From Gammaproteobacteria bacterium (GTDB lineage Bacteria; Pseudomonadota; Gammaproteobacteria; Pseudomonadales; Pseudohongiellaceae): DNA of 42,147 nt. Position numbers and translations under genes: made by a program. The notes under the pieces were generated by a model. It made no database searches. It saw only the letters and a program-made list of their open reading frames with translations, and was not told where the DNA came from. This document shows positions 32,559 through 42,099 of the stretch, one piece after another; within the stretch, counting starts at the first letter, position 1; each line of letters opens with the position of its first letter. The stretch covers positions 1 through 42,147 of the forward strand of contig JAQWTK010000096.1 of assembly GCA_029242705.1 (NCBI GenBank), written 5' to 3'.

Positions 32559-33818
32559 TTAATTTCTCAATTCAGGTAACAAGTATTCTTTTCGGTATAA
32601 ATCCGAGATAGTTTCTCTATCCCTAATTAAATAATGGTTAGGCCCGTTAACCATCACTTCAGGTGCTCTAGGGCGAGAATTATAATTTGAACTCATTGCA
32701 AAACTATAAGCACCCGCGGATCTCACGGCAAGCAAATCGCCGGATTTAACATCTAGCTCGCGATCCTTACCAAGGAAATCAGCGGATTCGCAAATTGGGC
32801 CTACGACGTCATATTTTTTTAGTACGTTTTTTGGAGACCGCCTTACCGTCATTATATCTTGCCAAGCATCATATAGGGCAGGTCGAATTAAATCATTCAT
32901 TGCCCCATCAACGACCGCAAAGTTTTTGTAATTATTGTTTTTGAGATACTCAATGCGAGTTAAAAAGACCCCAGCATTGGCAGCGATGGAGCGCCCTGGC
33001 TCTATGATTATCTTTAATTCTCTGCTAACAAATTTTTCTTTAACTGATTTGATTAAGTCTGAGATTTCTGGTGGTTCTTCTAGCCCGTAGTTGACTCCGA
33101 GCCCTCCACCGATATCAATATGAGAGAGCGAGATGCCCTCAGTTTCTAGTTGGTCAATTAATAAAAGCAAGCAATCTATTGCATCCAAAAAAGGGCCGAT
33201 AGTTGTCAACTGGGAGCCTATGTGGGCATCAATGCCGATAATATTGACCCCAGTCATCTTGGCCGCTCCCTGATAAAGAGTCAGCGCTAAACTTGCTGGT
33301 ATACCAAATTTATTTTCATTAAGCCCTGTTGAAATATATGGATGAGTGCCAGCATCAATGTCAGGATTAACCCTTATAGAAATAGGAGCAACAGTATTTT
33401 GGGTTTGTGCAATCTCGTTAATTCTGTGGAGTTCTGCCTCAGACTCAATATTAAAACACTTAATACGAGCTTTTAGCGCTTTACGAATCTCCGCTTCTGT
33501 TTTGCCCAGACCTGAAAAAACGACTTTTTGAGGATCTCCGCCTGCCGCTATAACTCTGTCTAATTCGCCCCCAGAAACTATGTCAAAACCTGCGCCTAAT
33601 TTGGCTAAAACATTTAGAATTGCGAGATTTGAATTCGCTTTAACTGCATAGCAGATTAAATTTGGATGGCCATCGAATGCCTCTTCATAAGCTTTATAGT
33701 TATGCTCCAGTGCAGTTTTGGAGTAGATAAAACAGGGAGTTCCGTATTCTTTTGCTAAAGATTCAATTGAGACTCCTTCCGCAAAAAGCTCATCACCTTG
33801 GTAGTTAAAATAGTCCAT
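32559..33818 (-). CDS. lysA: Diaminopimelate decarboxylase
   Basis: PLP enzyme forming L-lysine from meso-diaminopimelate, fold III. The PLP lysine is Lys60 in ICYAVKANSNLAIL. FDIVSGGELDRV, HIDIGGGLGV and IIEPGRSIAANAG bind the phosphate and substrate. CESADFLGKDR (the Cys from the partner subunit) and AGAYSFAMSSNYNSRPR close the active site. The length of 419 is normal. It lies 44 nt after the LptM-type lipoprotein gene. Confidence 0.95.
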   Translation of the reverse strand: MDYFNYQGDELFAEGVSIESLAKEYGTPCFIYSKTALEHNYKAYEEAFDGHPNLICYAVKANSNLAILNVLAKLGAGFDIVSGGELDRVIAAGGDPQKVVFSGLGKTEAEIRKALKARIKCFNIESEAELHRINEIAQTQNTVAPISIRVNPDIDAGTHPYISTGLNENKFGIPASLALTLYQGAAKMTGVNIIGIDAHIGSQLTTIGPFLDAIDCLLLLIDQLETEGISLSHIDIGGGLGVNYGLEEPPEISDLIKSVKEKFVSRELKIIIEPGRSIAANAGVFLTRIEYLKNNNYKNFAVVDGAMNDLIRPALYDAWQDIMTVRRSPKNVLKKYDVVGPICESADFLGKDRELDVKSGDLLAVRSAGAYSFAMSSNYNSRPRAPEVMVNGPNHYLIRDRETISDLYRKEYLLPELRN

Positions 33819-33862
33819 GATTTAGTTAAACCTAAATATTAGTAATTATTTGTATGAATTGA

Positions 33863-33982
33863 CTATTTTTCAAATGTAGTGAAATTATTTTGCTCGGGTC
33901 GGGTTAGCCCGCCCTTCTGCCCACATTGGACAATAGAAGTGGCTATTAGCAGGGTTAATAATGCTCCTAGAATCTTCTTCAT
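33863..33982 (-). CDS. lptM: LptM-like small lipoprotein
   Basis: A 39-residue frame. MKKILGALLTLLIATSI is a lipoprotein signal peptide, VQC is the lipobox with Cys20, and the mature part starts CGQKGGLTRP, the motif of LptM (YifL). LptM associates with the LptD-LptE complex and aids LptD disulfide maturation in E. coli. The position immediately upstream of lysA-dapF matches Pseudomonas and related genomes and supports the call. The ribosome site is weak. The remaining 33983-34251 stretch holds only a candidate promoter. Confidence 0.82.
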   Translation of the reverse strand: MKKILGALLTLLIATSIVQCGQKGGLTRPEQNNFTTFEK

Positions 33983-34118
33983 GCCGCTGGTTAACTTTTA
34001 GATTTTTTAGAATTGTTGATTATACCGCTGGAATTTCTATAAACCTACCCTAATTCTGAGACAGTCGTTGACGCTCCTTTATGACCAAATTAATCGAGTT
34101 CAATATTTTCTGATCATC

Positions 34119-34147
34119 TTGAATATTTTTGGTAGTACGAATATATT
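34119..34147 (+). promoter_or_regulatory. Candidate promoter of the Gld-type ABC operon
   Basis: TTGAAT (34119-34124) and TATATT (34142-34147) with 17-bp spacing, about 100 nt upstream of the ATPase start. A small GC hairpin (TGGC, GGAA, GCCA) lies within the predicted leader. Confidence 0.45.
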
Positions 34148-34251
34148 CCTATCCTCATATCCCTTAATTAGAGGTATTAATCTTTTTTAGCGGTGGCGGA
34201 AGCCAGCTTTTACTAATTAACTACGTTACTGTCAGAAGGATTGGCGACTTA

Positions 34252-35184
34252 ATGATAAAGATAAAGAATTTAACAAAGAAATTTGATCAGTTCGTGGCGA
34301 TAAATGATTTAAATTTTGATGTTGCAGAAGGAGAAGTTTTGGGCTTTCTTGGGCCGAATGGTGCAGGGAAGTCGACAACAATGAAGGTGATAACAGGTTT
34401 CTTGTCCCCTACGGCTGGAACTGTGGAGATAGATGGGCACGATATTCTTAAGAATCCGATAAGAGCAAAATCGTCCATAGGCTATTTACCGGAGGGCGCT
34501 CCTTGCTATGGGGATATGTCTGTCTCTGAGTTCTTGAGCTTCATTGCTAAAATTCGCGGTTTTCGTAACGAAGAAGTGTATAAACGTGTTCAAAGTGTGT
34601 TGAATGCAGTGGCTCTTCATAGTGTTCATCAACAATCGATTGACACTTTGTCGAAAGGGTTTAAACGAAGAGTCGGTTTAGCACAAGCAATTATGCACGA
34701 CCCTAAGGTATTAATTCTTGACGAGCCCACCGATGGTCTTGATCCTAATCAAAAGCATCAGGTTCGAGAATTAATAAAAAATTTGGCGAAAGACAAGATC
34801 GTTATTATTTCGACCCATATTCTGGAAGAAGTCTCAGCTGTATGCAGTCGAGCAATCATAATCGATTCCGGAGAAATTGTTGCCGATGGTACTCCGACGG
34901 AATTGGAGTCAAGGTCTAAATACCACCATGCTGTAAGTGTAAGATTTACTGAAAATTATAATCCTAGAGCAGATTTGTCAGAGCTTTTTGGTATAGGTGA
35001 GATTGTAGAAGATGAAAACGAAATTTTTACTATTTTATCTGACACCAAGGAACCAATTTTCAATCAAATTTCAGAAGTTGCACGGTCTAAAAATTGGCCG
35101 GTGGCAGAGTTTCATGTAAATCGAGGCCAACTGGAAGACGTATTTCGTTTAGTTACTAGTCAGTCGAGGGAGGGTGATCGGTGA
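34252..35184 (+). CDS. ABC transporter ATP-binding protein, GldA-like
   Basis: A 310-residue ATPase. Walker A is GPNGAGKST at 34-42. The signature region is TLSKGFKRRVGLAQAI and Walker B is VLILDEPTDGLDP, followed by the H-loop in ISTHILEEV. The 70-residue C-terminal extension and the order ATPase, permease, GldG-like protein are those of the Gld/Nos-type ABC group found in many non-gliding gammaproteobacteria. The cargo is unknown. It overlaps the permease start by four nt. Confidence 0.88.
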   Translation: MIKIKNLTKKFDQFVAINDLNFDVAEGEVLGFLGPNGAGKSTTMKVITGFLSPTAGTVEIDGHDILKNPIRAKSSIGYLPEGAPCYGDMSVSEFLSFIAKIRGFRNEEVYKRVQSVLNAVALHSVHQQSIDTLSKGFKRRVGLAQAIMHDPKVLILDEPTDGLDPNQKHQVRELIKNLAKDKIVIISTHILEEVSAVCSRAIIIDSGEIVADGTPTELESRSKYHHAVSVRFTENYNPRADLSELFGIGEIVEDENEIFTILSDTKEPIFNQISEVARSKNWPVAEFHVNRGQLEDVFRLVTSQSREGDR

Positions 35185-35915
35185 ATAATTTGTTGATTAT
35201 ATTCCATAGGGAATTACGAAGTTATTTTGCAACGCCACTTGCCTATATTTTTATCGTCATTTTCTTAATAACTAATGGAGTTTTTACCTTTGATCTAGGT
35301 GGGTTTTACTTGCGTGGGCAAGCAGATTTATTACCATTTTTTAGTTTTCACCCTTGGCTTTATTTATTTATGGTGCCGGCAATTGCTATGACCCTTTGGG
35401 CTGATGAGAGGAAAACAGGCACCATTGAATTGTTATTAACTTTACCAATTAAATTATCAGAAGCGGTATTCGGGAAATTTTTGGCAGCGTGGGCTTTAAT
35501 GGGACTTGCTCTAATGCTAACTTTTCCCATTTGGATCACCGTTAATTATCTTGGCGACCCTGATAACGGCATAATATTTGCGGCGTATGTGGGTAGTTGG
35601 TTTATGGCTGGTGGTTTTCTTGCTATTGGGTCTTGTATGTCTGCTTGCACGAAGAATTCTGTTATAGCGTTTATATTAACAGTCTCAATATGTTTTACAT
35701 TTGTGATTATGGGATCCCCTATTCTTCTGAATACTTTCCCAGAATGGATTCCGCAGTTTGTTGTTGATGCATTTTCAGCGCTGGGATTTCTACCGCATTT
35801 TGACTCGATCTCAAGGGGGGTCCTAGATATTAGAGATTTCCTTTACTTTACTATTTTTATTGCTGCTTGGCTCTTAGCGACCGCTGTGGTGATTGAAATT
35901 AAGAAAGGAAACTAG
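35181..35915 (+). CDS. ABC-2 type permease, GldF-like
   Basis: A 244-residue integral membrane protein with about six helices. The N-terminal IIFHRELRSYFATPLAYIFIVIF and the cytoplasmic TLWADERKTGTIELLLTLPI coupling segment are the landmarks of this permease type. The start is GTG within the end of the ATPase gene. It pairs with the ATPase; the GldG-like subunit follows after 12 nt. Confidence 0.88.
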   Translation: MNNLLIIFHRELRSYFATPLAYIFIVIFLITNGVFTFDLGGFYLRGQADLLPFFSFHPWLYLFMVPAIAMTLWADERKTGTIELLLTLPIKLSEAVFGKFLAAWALMGLALMLTFPIWITVNYLGDPDNGIIFAAYVGSWFMAGGFLAIGSCMSACTKNSVIAFILTVSICFTFVIMGSPILLNTFPEWIPQFVVDAFSALGFLPHFDSISRGVLDIRDFLYFTIFIAAWLLATAVVIEIKKGN

Positions 35916-35927
35916 CGGAGTGGCGCG

Positions 35928-37907
35928 ATGAATAAAAAAGCATTTTTTTCGTCTTTTGGATTAGTAGTGATTGCGGTAGTTTTACTTATCAGTGTTTTAT
36001 TAGTCAGTTTTTTGCCCGGGCTTCGAATAGATCTGACTGAAGATAAGTTATACTCACTTTCTGACGGGACTCGTAATATCGTTTCGAGCTTAAATCAACC
36101 TATTGAGCTCTTATTTTTTTACTCCGATTCGGCAACGGAAGACATTCCACAAATTCGCACTTATGGTAATCGTGTTCAAGAATTATTAAGAGAAATTGTA
36201 ATCGGCAGTAATGGTAATTTACGGCTCAATGTCATAGATCCCGAACCTTTTTCGGAAGACGAAGATTTGGCGACTCAGTATGGCGTTAGGGCTGTTCCTG
36301 TTACACAAGGAGGGGAAGGTGTTTATTTTGGTTTAGTAGCGATGCAAGATAACGAGCAAGTTCCAGATAACCTTAGGCCCTCGCAAACTATCCCCCTTAT
36401 CCGGCCTGATCAAGAAGAATTTTTAGAATACGAGTTTATGAAGTTAATTAGTCAGGTCAATAATCCCGAGAGGACGATAGTTGGCCTACTTACTGAACTT
36501 GATATAGATGGTGGATTTGATCCGATGAGCGGGCAAAGTACTCAGCAATGGATGATAATGGATCTAATCCGTCAGCTCTATGAAGTTCGTCGAGTTGATA
36601 TTAGTGGCGCCGAAATTGACGAAGATATAGACATACTTATGATTGTGCATCCAGAAGGTTTGTCTGACCAAATTTTGTATGCTGTAGATCAGCATGTAAT
36701 GCGAGGAGGCAAAACATTACTTTTCCTTGACCCCAATGCTGACTCTATGGTGTCAAGATCGCAGCAGGGCAATTTGATCCCTGCGGGCATGAGCTCAGAA
36801 CTGCCTGGCTTACTTGAAGCGTGGGGCATCGGGTTTGATAACACGAAAGTTCTCGCCGATAACCAGCTAGCGCTTCGTGTCATGATGGGGCAAGGTCAGC
36901 GGCCAGTGCCTCACCTAGGCATGTTAGGAGTACAGGGCGATTATCTTACTCAAGGAGATATAATTACAAATCGCCTTGAAACCGTAAATCTCTCATCTGC
37001 TGGAGCAATTAACCATATTGATGGAGCTACTACAATTTTTGAACCGTTAATTGTCTCTTCGTCTGATGCGATGCTAATGGATCGCACATTTGTTGAAAGC
37101 GTTACTGACCCTTCTGTGTTATTCGATGAATTTGAGTCTGATGATCAAAGCTTCGTAATTGGAGCAAGAATTAGCGGCGTAATAGACAGTGCTTTTCCAG
37201 ACGGTCGACCGGAAATACCAGAAGAATCAGATTCCAATGAAGAGTTGGATGAATCTCTTTCGGAGCGCTCGGACTTAGAAGGCGCAGAGAATGATGTTGC
37301 AGAAGAAATTGAGGTCTTGTCGGAACATGTACCCAGCTCTATTGGCCCCGCCAGTATAGTGGCTTTTGCGGATACCGATATTCTTAGTGACAGACTATGG
37401 GTGCAGGTATCTCAATTCCTCGGTCAGCGCATTCCTCAACCGTTTGCTAACAATGGTGATATTGTTATTAATGCGATGGATAACTTGAGCGGTGGTGTAG
37501 ACCTTGCGAGCATAAGAAGTCGTGGTCGCTATTCAAGACCTTTTACTAGAGTTCTAAATCTTCAACGTCAAGCAGATGATCGCTTGCGTGTAGAGGAAGC
37601 AGAATTAATGAGCGGGCTCGCGGAAACTGAAGCGTCATTAGCCCAGCTGAATACGGACGAGGAAGGTAATCCGATAGGTGAGATAACTGCTGAGATTCAA
37701 ACAGAAATCGATCGCTTTAACGCTGAATTGGTGGAAACTAGAAGGCGGCTTAGAGATGTTAGATTTCAGCTTACAGAGGACATTGAGCAATTGGGTACGA
37801 GTTTGAAAGCGGCCAATACAATATTGATTCCAATTTTATTGACTATCATGTTACTAGCTAGGTACTACTTGAGGACTCAACGGCGTAGATTGTCTAATGG
37901 ATCTTAA
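35928..37907 (+). CDS. GldG-like ABC transporter auxiliary protein
   Basis: A 659-residue protein. An N-terminal membrane helix (about 9-30) is followed by RIDLTEDKLYSLSDGT, the standard GldG opening. A large periplasmic ABC_transp_aux region (about 40-520) includes LLFLDPNADSMV. A very acidic linker sits at about 425-465 (EESDSNEELDESLSERSD). A coiled coil (about 545-630) and a final membrane helix (about 632-650) end it. In most gammaproteobacterial clusters a DUF4340 gene follows; here the next gene is convergent, and both stop codons share TTAA at 37904-37907. Confidence 0.85.
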   Translation: MNKKAFFSSFGLVVIAVVLLISVLLVSFLPGLRIDLTEDKLYSLSDGTRNIVSSLNQPIELLFFYSDSATEDIPQIRTYGNRVQELLREIVIGSNGNLRLNVIDPEPFSEDEDLATQYGVRAVPVTQGGEGVYFGLVAMQDNEQVPDNLRPSQTIPLIRPDQEEFLEYEFMKLISQVNNPERTIVGLLTELDIDGGFDPMSGQSTQQWMIMDLIRQLYEVRRVDISGAEIDEDIDILMIVHPEGLSDQILYAVDQHVMRGGKTLLFLDPNADSMVSRSQQGNLIPAGMSSELPGLLEAWGIGFDNTKVLADNQLALRVMMGQGQRPVPHLGMLGVQGDYLTQGDIITNRLETVNLSSAGAINHIDGATTIFEPLIVSSSDAMLMDRTFVESVTDPSVLFDEFESDDQSFVIGARISGVIDSAFPDGRPEIPEESDSNEELDESLSERSDLEGAENDVAEEIEVLSEHVPSSIGPASIVAFADTDILSDRLWVQVSQFLGQRIPQPFANNGDIVINAMDNLSGGVDLASIRSRGRYSRPFTRVLNLQRQADDRLRVEEAELMSGLAETEASLAQLNTDEEGNPIGEITAEIQTEIDRFNAELVETRRRLRDVRFQLTEDIEQLGTSLKAANTILIPILLTIMLLARYYLRTQRRRLSNGS

Positions 37908-39232
37908 ATAGCTTTCGCATTATTTGTGGCATGTTGTGGTAGATTCACAGAAATTCGAGTTCCCTTACCAATTTTGCTATCGATGATTAGCTCGCCACCG
38001 TGCGCTTGAGTAATCAGGCGGCAAAGATATAGGCCTAGGCCAAATCCCCCTGTGTTGCGCTGTCTTGAACTGTCTGCGCGATAAAAAGGTTCGGCAATCT
38101 GGGATAGATGCTCTTCAGAAATGCCTTCTCCATTGTCCTTAACTTCTATAATACCTTGTTCTTCAGCGAAAGTTACTTTGACACTGACTAAGTTTGCCCT
38201 TCCATGTCGCATTGCATTATTTAATAGATTAGTAATAAGGAGCCTGATTCGCAATTTATCAATTTCACACTCTTTATCTTCATCAGGAATTTCTATAGCA
38301 AGTCCTCCTTCATAAGAACCAAATTGCTCTGCTACAGATTTAACGAATTCGGCTAGCTTAGTTGGTTCCGATACAAGTACAGAATGATCGTTATTTAATC
38401 TTTCGGCCTCTAGGAGGTCAGAAATCAATAAATCAATTTCATCAATATCTTCTTTGAGTTGCTCTTTCTCTTGGCTATCCGGCATAAATTCCATGCGCAA
38501 TTTCGCTTTTGTTATCGGCGTGCGCAGTTCATGGCTAATTGCCATCAACAATTGCCGTTTTGCTTCAAGCATTGATTGTAAAGAATCAGCCATATGATTA
38601 ATGCTCTCAGTGAGCTCTCCAAGTTCGTCTTGTAAGTTGCTTTTAACCCTAAAACTTAAGTCACCTTCCCGGATTCTTTCTGCCCCCCGTTTCAATAGCC
38701 GAATGGGATCGAGCATTTTATTAACCATGAAATAGTTAAGGAATAGAATCAAGATAACAAGCGACATCGCAACATAAAGAACCAAATAATTAAACTGTCC
38801 ATCATCTTGTGCACTTCGGTACATATAAAAATCGTAGCCACCTCGCTCTACGCGAATTATGTCTTCGCCGCCTATTGACCTCATTTCGGCATCGGGTGTT
38901 AGTGATTCTTCGTATTCTGATATGTCTACGTTTAAGCGATTTTGCGCGTCTGAACTCCATTCCATAATTGGATTACGAATGTTTATAGTCCAATTTAACT
39001 CGCCAGCTAGTCGCATAGCATTAGAAAGATTCGGCGGGGTACCTATATCCTCTATTATTGATTCGACATGCCGGGTGAAATAATCTGGAATTGTCTCTAT
39101 TGTTTCGTTTTCGTTATTTATAGTTTGCAATGAGATTAAGATTATTATTAGAAAAAAAACTACAGTGGTCCCGAATATTGCCAGCAGTCTAAAGAAAAGC
39201 GATTTTCGAAAATATTGAATTACAGCAGTCAC
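37904..39232 (-). CDS. Sensor histidine kinase, OmpR-partner type
   Basis: A 442-residue kinase from the GTG at 39232. A first membrane helix lies near 12-38 and a periplasmic sensor at about 40-147. A second helix (about 148-170) leads into HAMP with DPIRLLKRGAERIREGDLSFRV. The HisKA box MAISHELRTPITKAKLR has the phospho-His at about 234. The ATPase domain shows NLLNNAMRHG, VKDNGEGI and GGFGLGLYL. The GTG overlaps the regulator's stop as GTGA, which is why it was chosen over a longer frame opening at 39268 that would overlap by 40 nt. It most resembles RstB/CpxA-type kinases; the signal is unknown. Confidence 0.9.
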   Translation of the reverse strand: MTAVIQYFRKSLFFRLLAIFGTTVVFFLIIILISLQTINNENETIETIPDYFTRHVESIIEDIGTPPNLSNAMRLAGELNWTINIRNPIMEWSSDAQNRLNVDISEYEESLTPDAEMRSIGGEDIIRVERGGYDFYMYRSAQDDGQFNYLVLYVAMSLVILILFLNYFMVNKMLDPIRLLKRGAERIREGDLSFRVKSNLQDELGELTESINHMADSLQSMLEAKRQLLMAISHELRTPITKAKLRMEFMPDSQEKEQLKEDIDEIDLLISDLLEAERLNNDHSVLVSEPTKLAEFVKSVAEQFGSYEGGLAIEIPDEDKECEIDKLRIRLLITNLLNNAMRHGRANLVSVKVTFAEEQGIIEVKDNGEGISEEHLSQIAEPFYRADSSRQRNTGGFGLGLYLCRLITQAHGGELIIDSKIGKGTRISVNLPQHATNNAKAI

Positions 39233-39927
39233 AATTGTTCGCCAACAAAAGTGTATCCGCGACCCCAAACTGTTTTGATGAATCTTGGAGTTTTAGAAGT
39301 ATCGTTTAACTTATGTCTTAATCGACTGACTAAGGTGTCTACGGCTCTTGAAAAAAGTTCGGCATCAATACCTCGCAAGCGATTCATCAATTCGTCGCGG
39401 CTAAAGGTCTTATTGGGATACTGCATAAATAAAATAAGTAGTTCATATTCCATCGTAGTGAGATCTACAATTTTCCCATCTAGTTTCACTTCCCTACGAG
39501 GGATTTCAACCTCTAAGCCACTAATTGGTTTAATCTCTCTAATACCTTGATCGTCATTACTTCTTCTAAGGATATTATGGATTCTGGCAACTAATTCTCT
39601 TGGCTCGAAAGGCTTAGGCAAATAATCGTCAGCGCCTAATTCGAGCCCTACAATGCGGTCAGTTACCTCGGCATGTGCCGTAAGCATGAGGATGGGAAGC
39701 TGACCATAAATTGATGATTTAGCTCTTATTTCTCTACATATCTCAAAGCCATCTTTTTCCGGCAGCATTACATCAAGTATTAATAAATCAGGCTTAATTT
39801 TTTTAATCAACTCAAAGCCCTTGCTAGGTACCACAGCCACATGGGCTTTCATATCATAGCGTTGCAGGTATTGAGTTAATAACTGCCCCAGCTTTTCATC
39901 ATCATCTATGATCAGAATTTGTTTCAT
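39229..39927 (-). CDS. OmpR/PhoB family response regulator
   Basis: A 232-residue regulator. The receiver domain (1-120) has the acidic pocket IIDDDEKLG and the phospho-acceptor Asp52 in LLILDVMLPEKDGFEI. The switch residues lie in MLTAHAEVTD and DDYLPKPFEPREL. The winged-helix domain (about 135-230) has TTMEYELLILFMQYPNKTFSRDEL and VDTLVSRLRHKL, ending in KTVWGRGYTFVGEQL. It is closest to CpxR/RstA. It is the first gene of a two-gene operon with the kinase and is divergent from the ABC-F gene. Confidence 0.92.
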   Translation of the reverse strand: MKQILIIDDDEKLGQLLTQYLQRYDMKAHVAVVPSKGFELIKKIKPDLLILDVMLPEKDGFEICREIRAKSSIYGQLPILMLTAHAEVTDRIVGLELGADDYLPKPFEPRELVARIHNILRRSNDDQGIREIKPISGLEVEIPRREVKLDGKIVDLTTMEYELLILFMQYPNKTFSRDELMNRLRGIDAELFSRAVDTLVSRLRHKLNDTSKTPRFIKTVWGRGYTFVGEQL

Positions 39928-40039
39928 TTATAAGTTTTCATAAAAGTTAAATTGCGATTCGGGAATTAATAGTTCGAATTCAGTCTGCCAGAATCAATTA
40001 TGTAGTAGTATGTGTGGTAAGTAAATTCGTCTTTTTTTT

Positions 40040-41944
40040 ATGATTTCTTTGCAAAATGCGACCATGATGCGTGGTCATCAAATCCTTTTGAAGGATGCCA
40101 ATTTGGTTATCCATAAAGGCCAGCGTGTCGGCGTCATTGGCCGTAATGGTTGCGGCAAAACCAGTTTTTTTCGAGCGTTAGCCAGTGATATACAATTGGA
40201 ACAAGGAGACATTGCTATCCCGGCGGGGTTGCGTTTATCCGCAATGTCACAAGAAACACCGGGAATTGATCGATCAGCGATAGATTTTGTTCTTGATGCT
40301 CATAAGGAATACCGAAACTTAGAAAAGCGACTTCTGCTTGCTGAAGAGAGTGAAGATGGAGATGCAATCGCAAGGATTTATGATGAACTAGAGGCCATCG
40401 AAGGTTACGGTGTTCAAAATCTTGCAGAGCAACTTTTATCAGGTTTAGGCTTTAATACACAAGAATTTAATAATGCAGTAAAAACGTTTTCTGGAGGCTG
40501 GCGAGTTAGACTAAATTTAGCTGCAGCGCTAATTTGCCCTTCAGATTTATTGATGTTAGATGAGCCAACTAACCATCTGGATCTAGAAGCGACAGTTTGG
40601 TTAGAACAGTGGTTGCTCCGCTATCAAGGCACTTTACTCATTATTTCACATGATCGTAACTTTCTTGATGCCATCATTGATCATGTTGTTAGCATCGAGA
40701 ACGAAAAACTCGATATGTATGCTGGCAATTATAGTGATTATGAAAGATTACGCGCTAGTAAAATGGCATTACAACAATCTCTATTTGAAAAACAAAAACG
40801 TAGGCGTGAAGAGATAGAGCAATTCGTAACGCGTTTTCGAGTAAAGGCTTCTAAGGCGAAACAAGCACAATCAAGGCTGAAAGAATTAGCTCGGATGGAA
40901 GAAATTGTTCCAGCACATATAAATTCACCGTTTAAGTTCGATTTTACTAATCCTGGATCTCTCCCAGCACATCTTATGCAAATACAAGAACTAACAATAG
41001 GATTTAGAGAACCTTTAGTAGAAAACATGAATTTGGGGATTAATGCGGGTTCTCGGATAGGGTTATTAGGGTTTAATGGAAGTGGCAAATCTACTTTTCT
41101 GAAAGTTCTAGCTGGGCAGCTAAAAAAAATATCCGGGGAAATAATAACATCGAAGAAACTCAGGGTAGGTTATTACGCTCAGCACCAGGTCGATGCTCTT
41201 AATATGGAAGCGACGCCCATGGAGCTCGTCGACAAAGCGGATGGGAAAAAAATAGCTGGAACGCAGGCTACAGAACAGCAAATAAAAAATTTTCTGGGAG
41301 GGTTTGATTTTCGAGGTGATCGTGTACACGAAGTTATCAAAAATTTTTCTGGAGGAGAGAAGGCTAGGTTAGCATTGGCGATTATAGTTTGGTCAAAACC
41401 AAATTTGTTGTTAATGGATGAGCCAACTAACCATTTGGATATTGAAATGTGCCATGCCTTAGAAATGGCGCTTCAGGCTTATGAGGGAGCAATGATTATT
41501 GTGTCGCATGATAGGCATCTTCTTGCGAGTACCATTGACAAATTTTACTCTATTCGTAATGGCAACTTTGCAGAATATAATGGCTCAATTCATGATTATG
41601 AAACTTGGGTGAGAAAATTTAATGAAGTAGATGATATCGCCAACGCAGCCCTAGAATCGAAAAGTATTAAACTAGATAGGAAAGCGTTAAGGAAATCTTC
41701 TGCAGCCAAGCGAGAAAAATTAGCGCCATTGAGGTCTAGAGCAAAAATCTTAGAGAAAACTACTCATCGACTTGGGGAAAAACTCCGAAAAATAGAGGAA
41801 GAGCTTTTGGACCAAAATCTTTATACGGCCGCCAAAAAACCATATTTAAGCGATCTGCTTCGATTGCAAGGTAATTTGAAATCTGAATTAATAGAGTCAG
41901 AGAACGAATGGCTTACAATACAAGAGAAGCTAGAATTTCACTAA
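40040..41944 (+). CDS. yheS: ABC-F ATPase, YheS type
   Basis: A 634-residue soluble protein with two ABC domains and no membrane helices, the plan of ribosome-associated ABC-F factors. The first Walker A is GRNGCGKTS (about 34-42), with FSGGWRVRLNLAAAL and LLMLDEPTNHLDLEA. The linker (about 235-290) is rich in Lys and Arg (EKQKRRREEIEQFVTRF). The second Walker A is GFNGSGKST, with FSGGEKARLALAI and LLMDEPTNHLDIEM. A charged coiled coil occupies about 545-634. The order matches YheS rather than Uup or EttA. The ATG is preceded by a T-run (CTTTTTTT) with no Shine-Dalgarno sequence. Confidence 0.9.
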   Translation: MISLQNATMMRGHQILLKDANLVIHKGQRVGVIGRNGCGKTSFFRALASDIQLEQGDIAIPAGLRLSAMSQETPGIDRSAIDFVLDAHKEYRNLEKRLLLAEESEDGDAIARIYDELEAIEGYGVQNLAEQLLSGLGFNTQEFNNAVKTFSGGWRVRLNLAAALICPSDLLMLDEPTNHLDLEATVWLEQWLLRYQGTLLIISHDRNFLDAIIDHVVSIENEKLDMYAGNYSDYERLRASKMALQQSLFEKQKRRREEIEQFVTRFRVKASKAKQAQSRLKELARMEEIVPAHINSPFKFDFTNPGSLPAHLMQIQELTIGFREPLVENMNLGINAGSRIGLLGFNGSGKSTFLKVLAGQLKKISGEIITSKKLRVGYYAQHQVDALNMEATPMELVDKADGKKIAGTQATEQQIKNFLGGFDFRGDRVHEVIKNFSGGEKARLALAIIVWSKPNLLLMDEPTNHLDIEMCHALEMALQAYEGAMIIVSHDRHLLASTIDKFYSIRNGNFAEYNGSIHDYETWVRKFNEVDDIANAALESKSIKLDRKALRKSSAAKREKLAPLRSRAKILEKTTHRLGEKLRKIEEELLDQNLYTAAKKPYLSDLLRLQGNLKSELIESENEWLTIQEKLEFH

Positions 41945-42099
41945 ATTATTAACTAGTTTTTCGGACCACATAAATGCGGTGCAGCTTTAACTATTCTTAG
42001 TGCTATTTATTGCTAACTTGAAAAATTATAAAATGATCTTATTTATGATAGGAGTGGTTTAAATATTAAACCTAATTGATACTAAGAGGTTTTAGGGTC

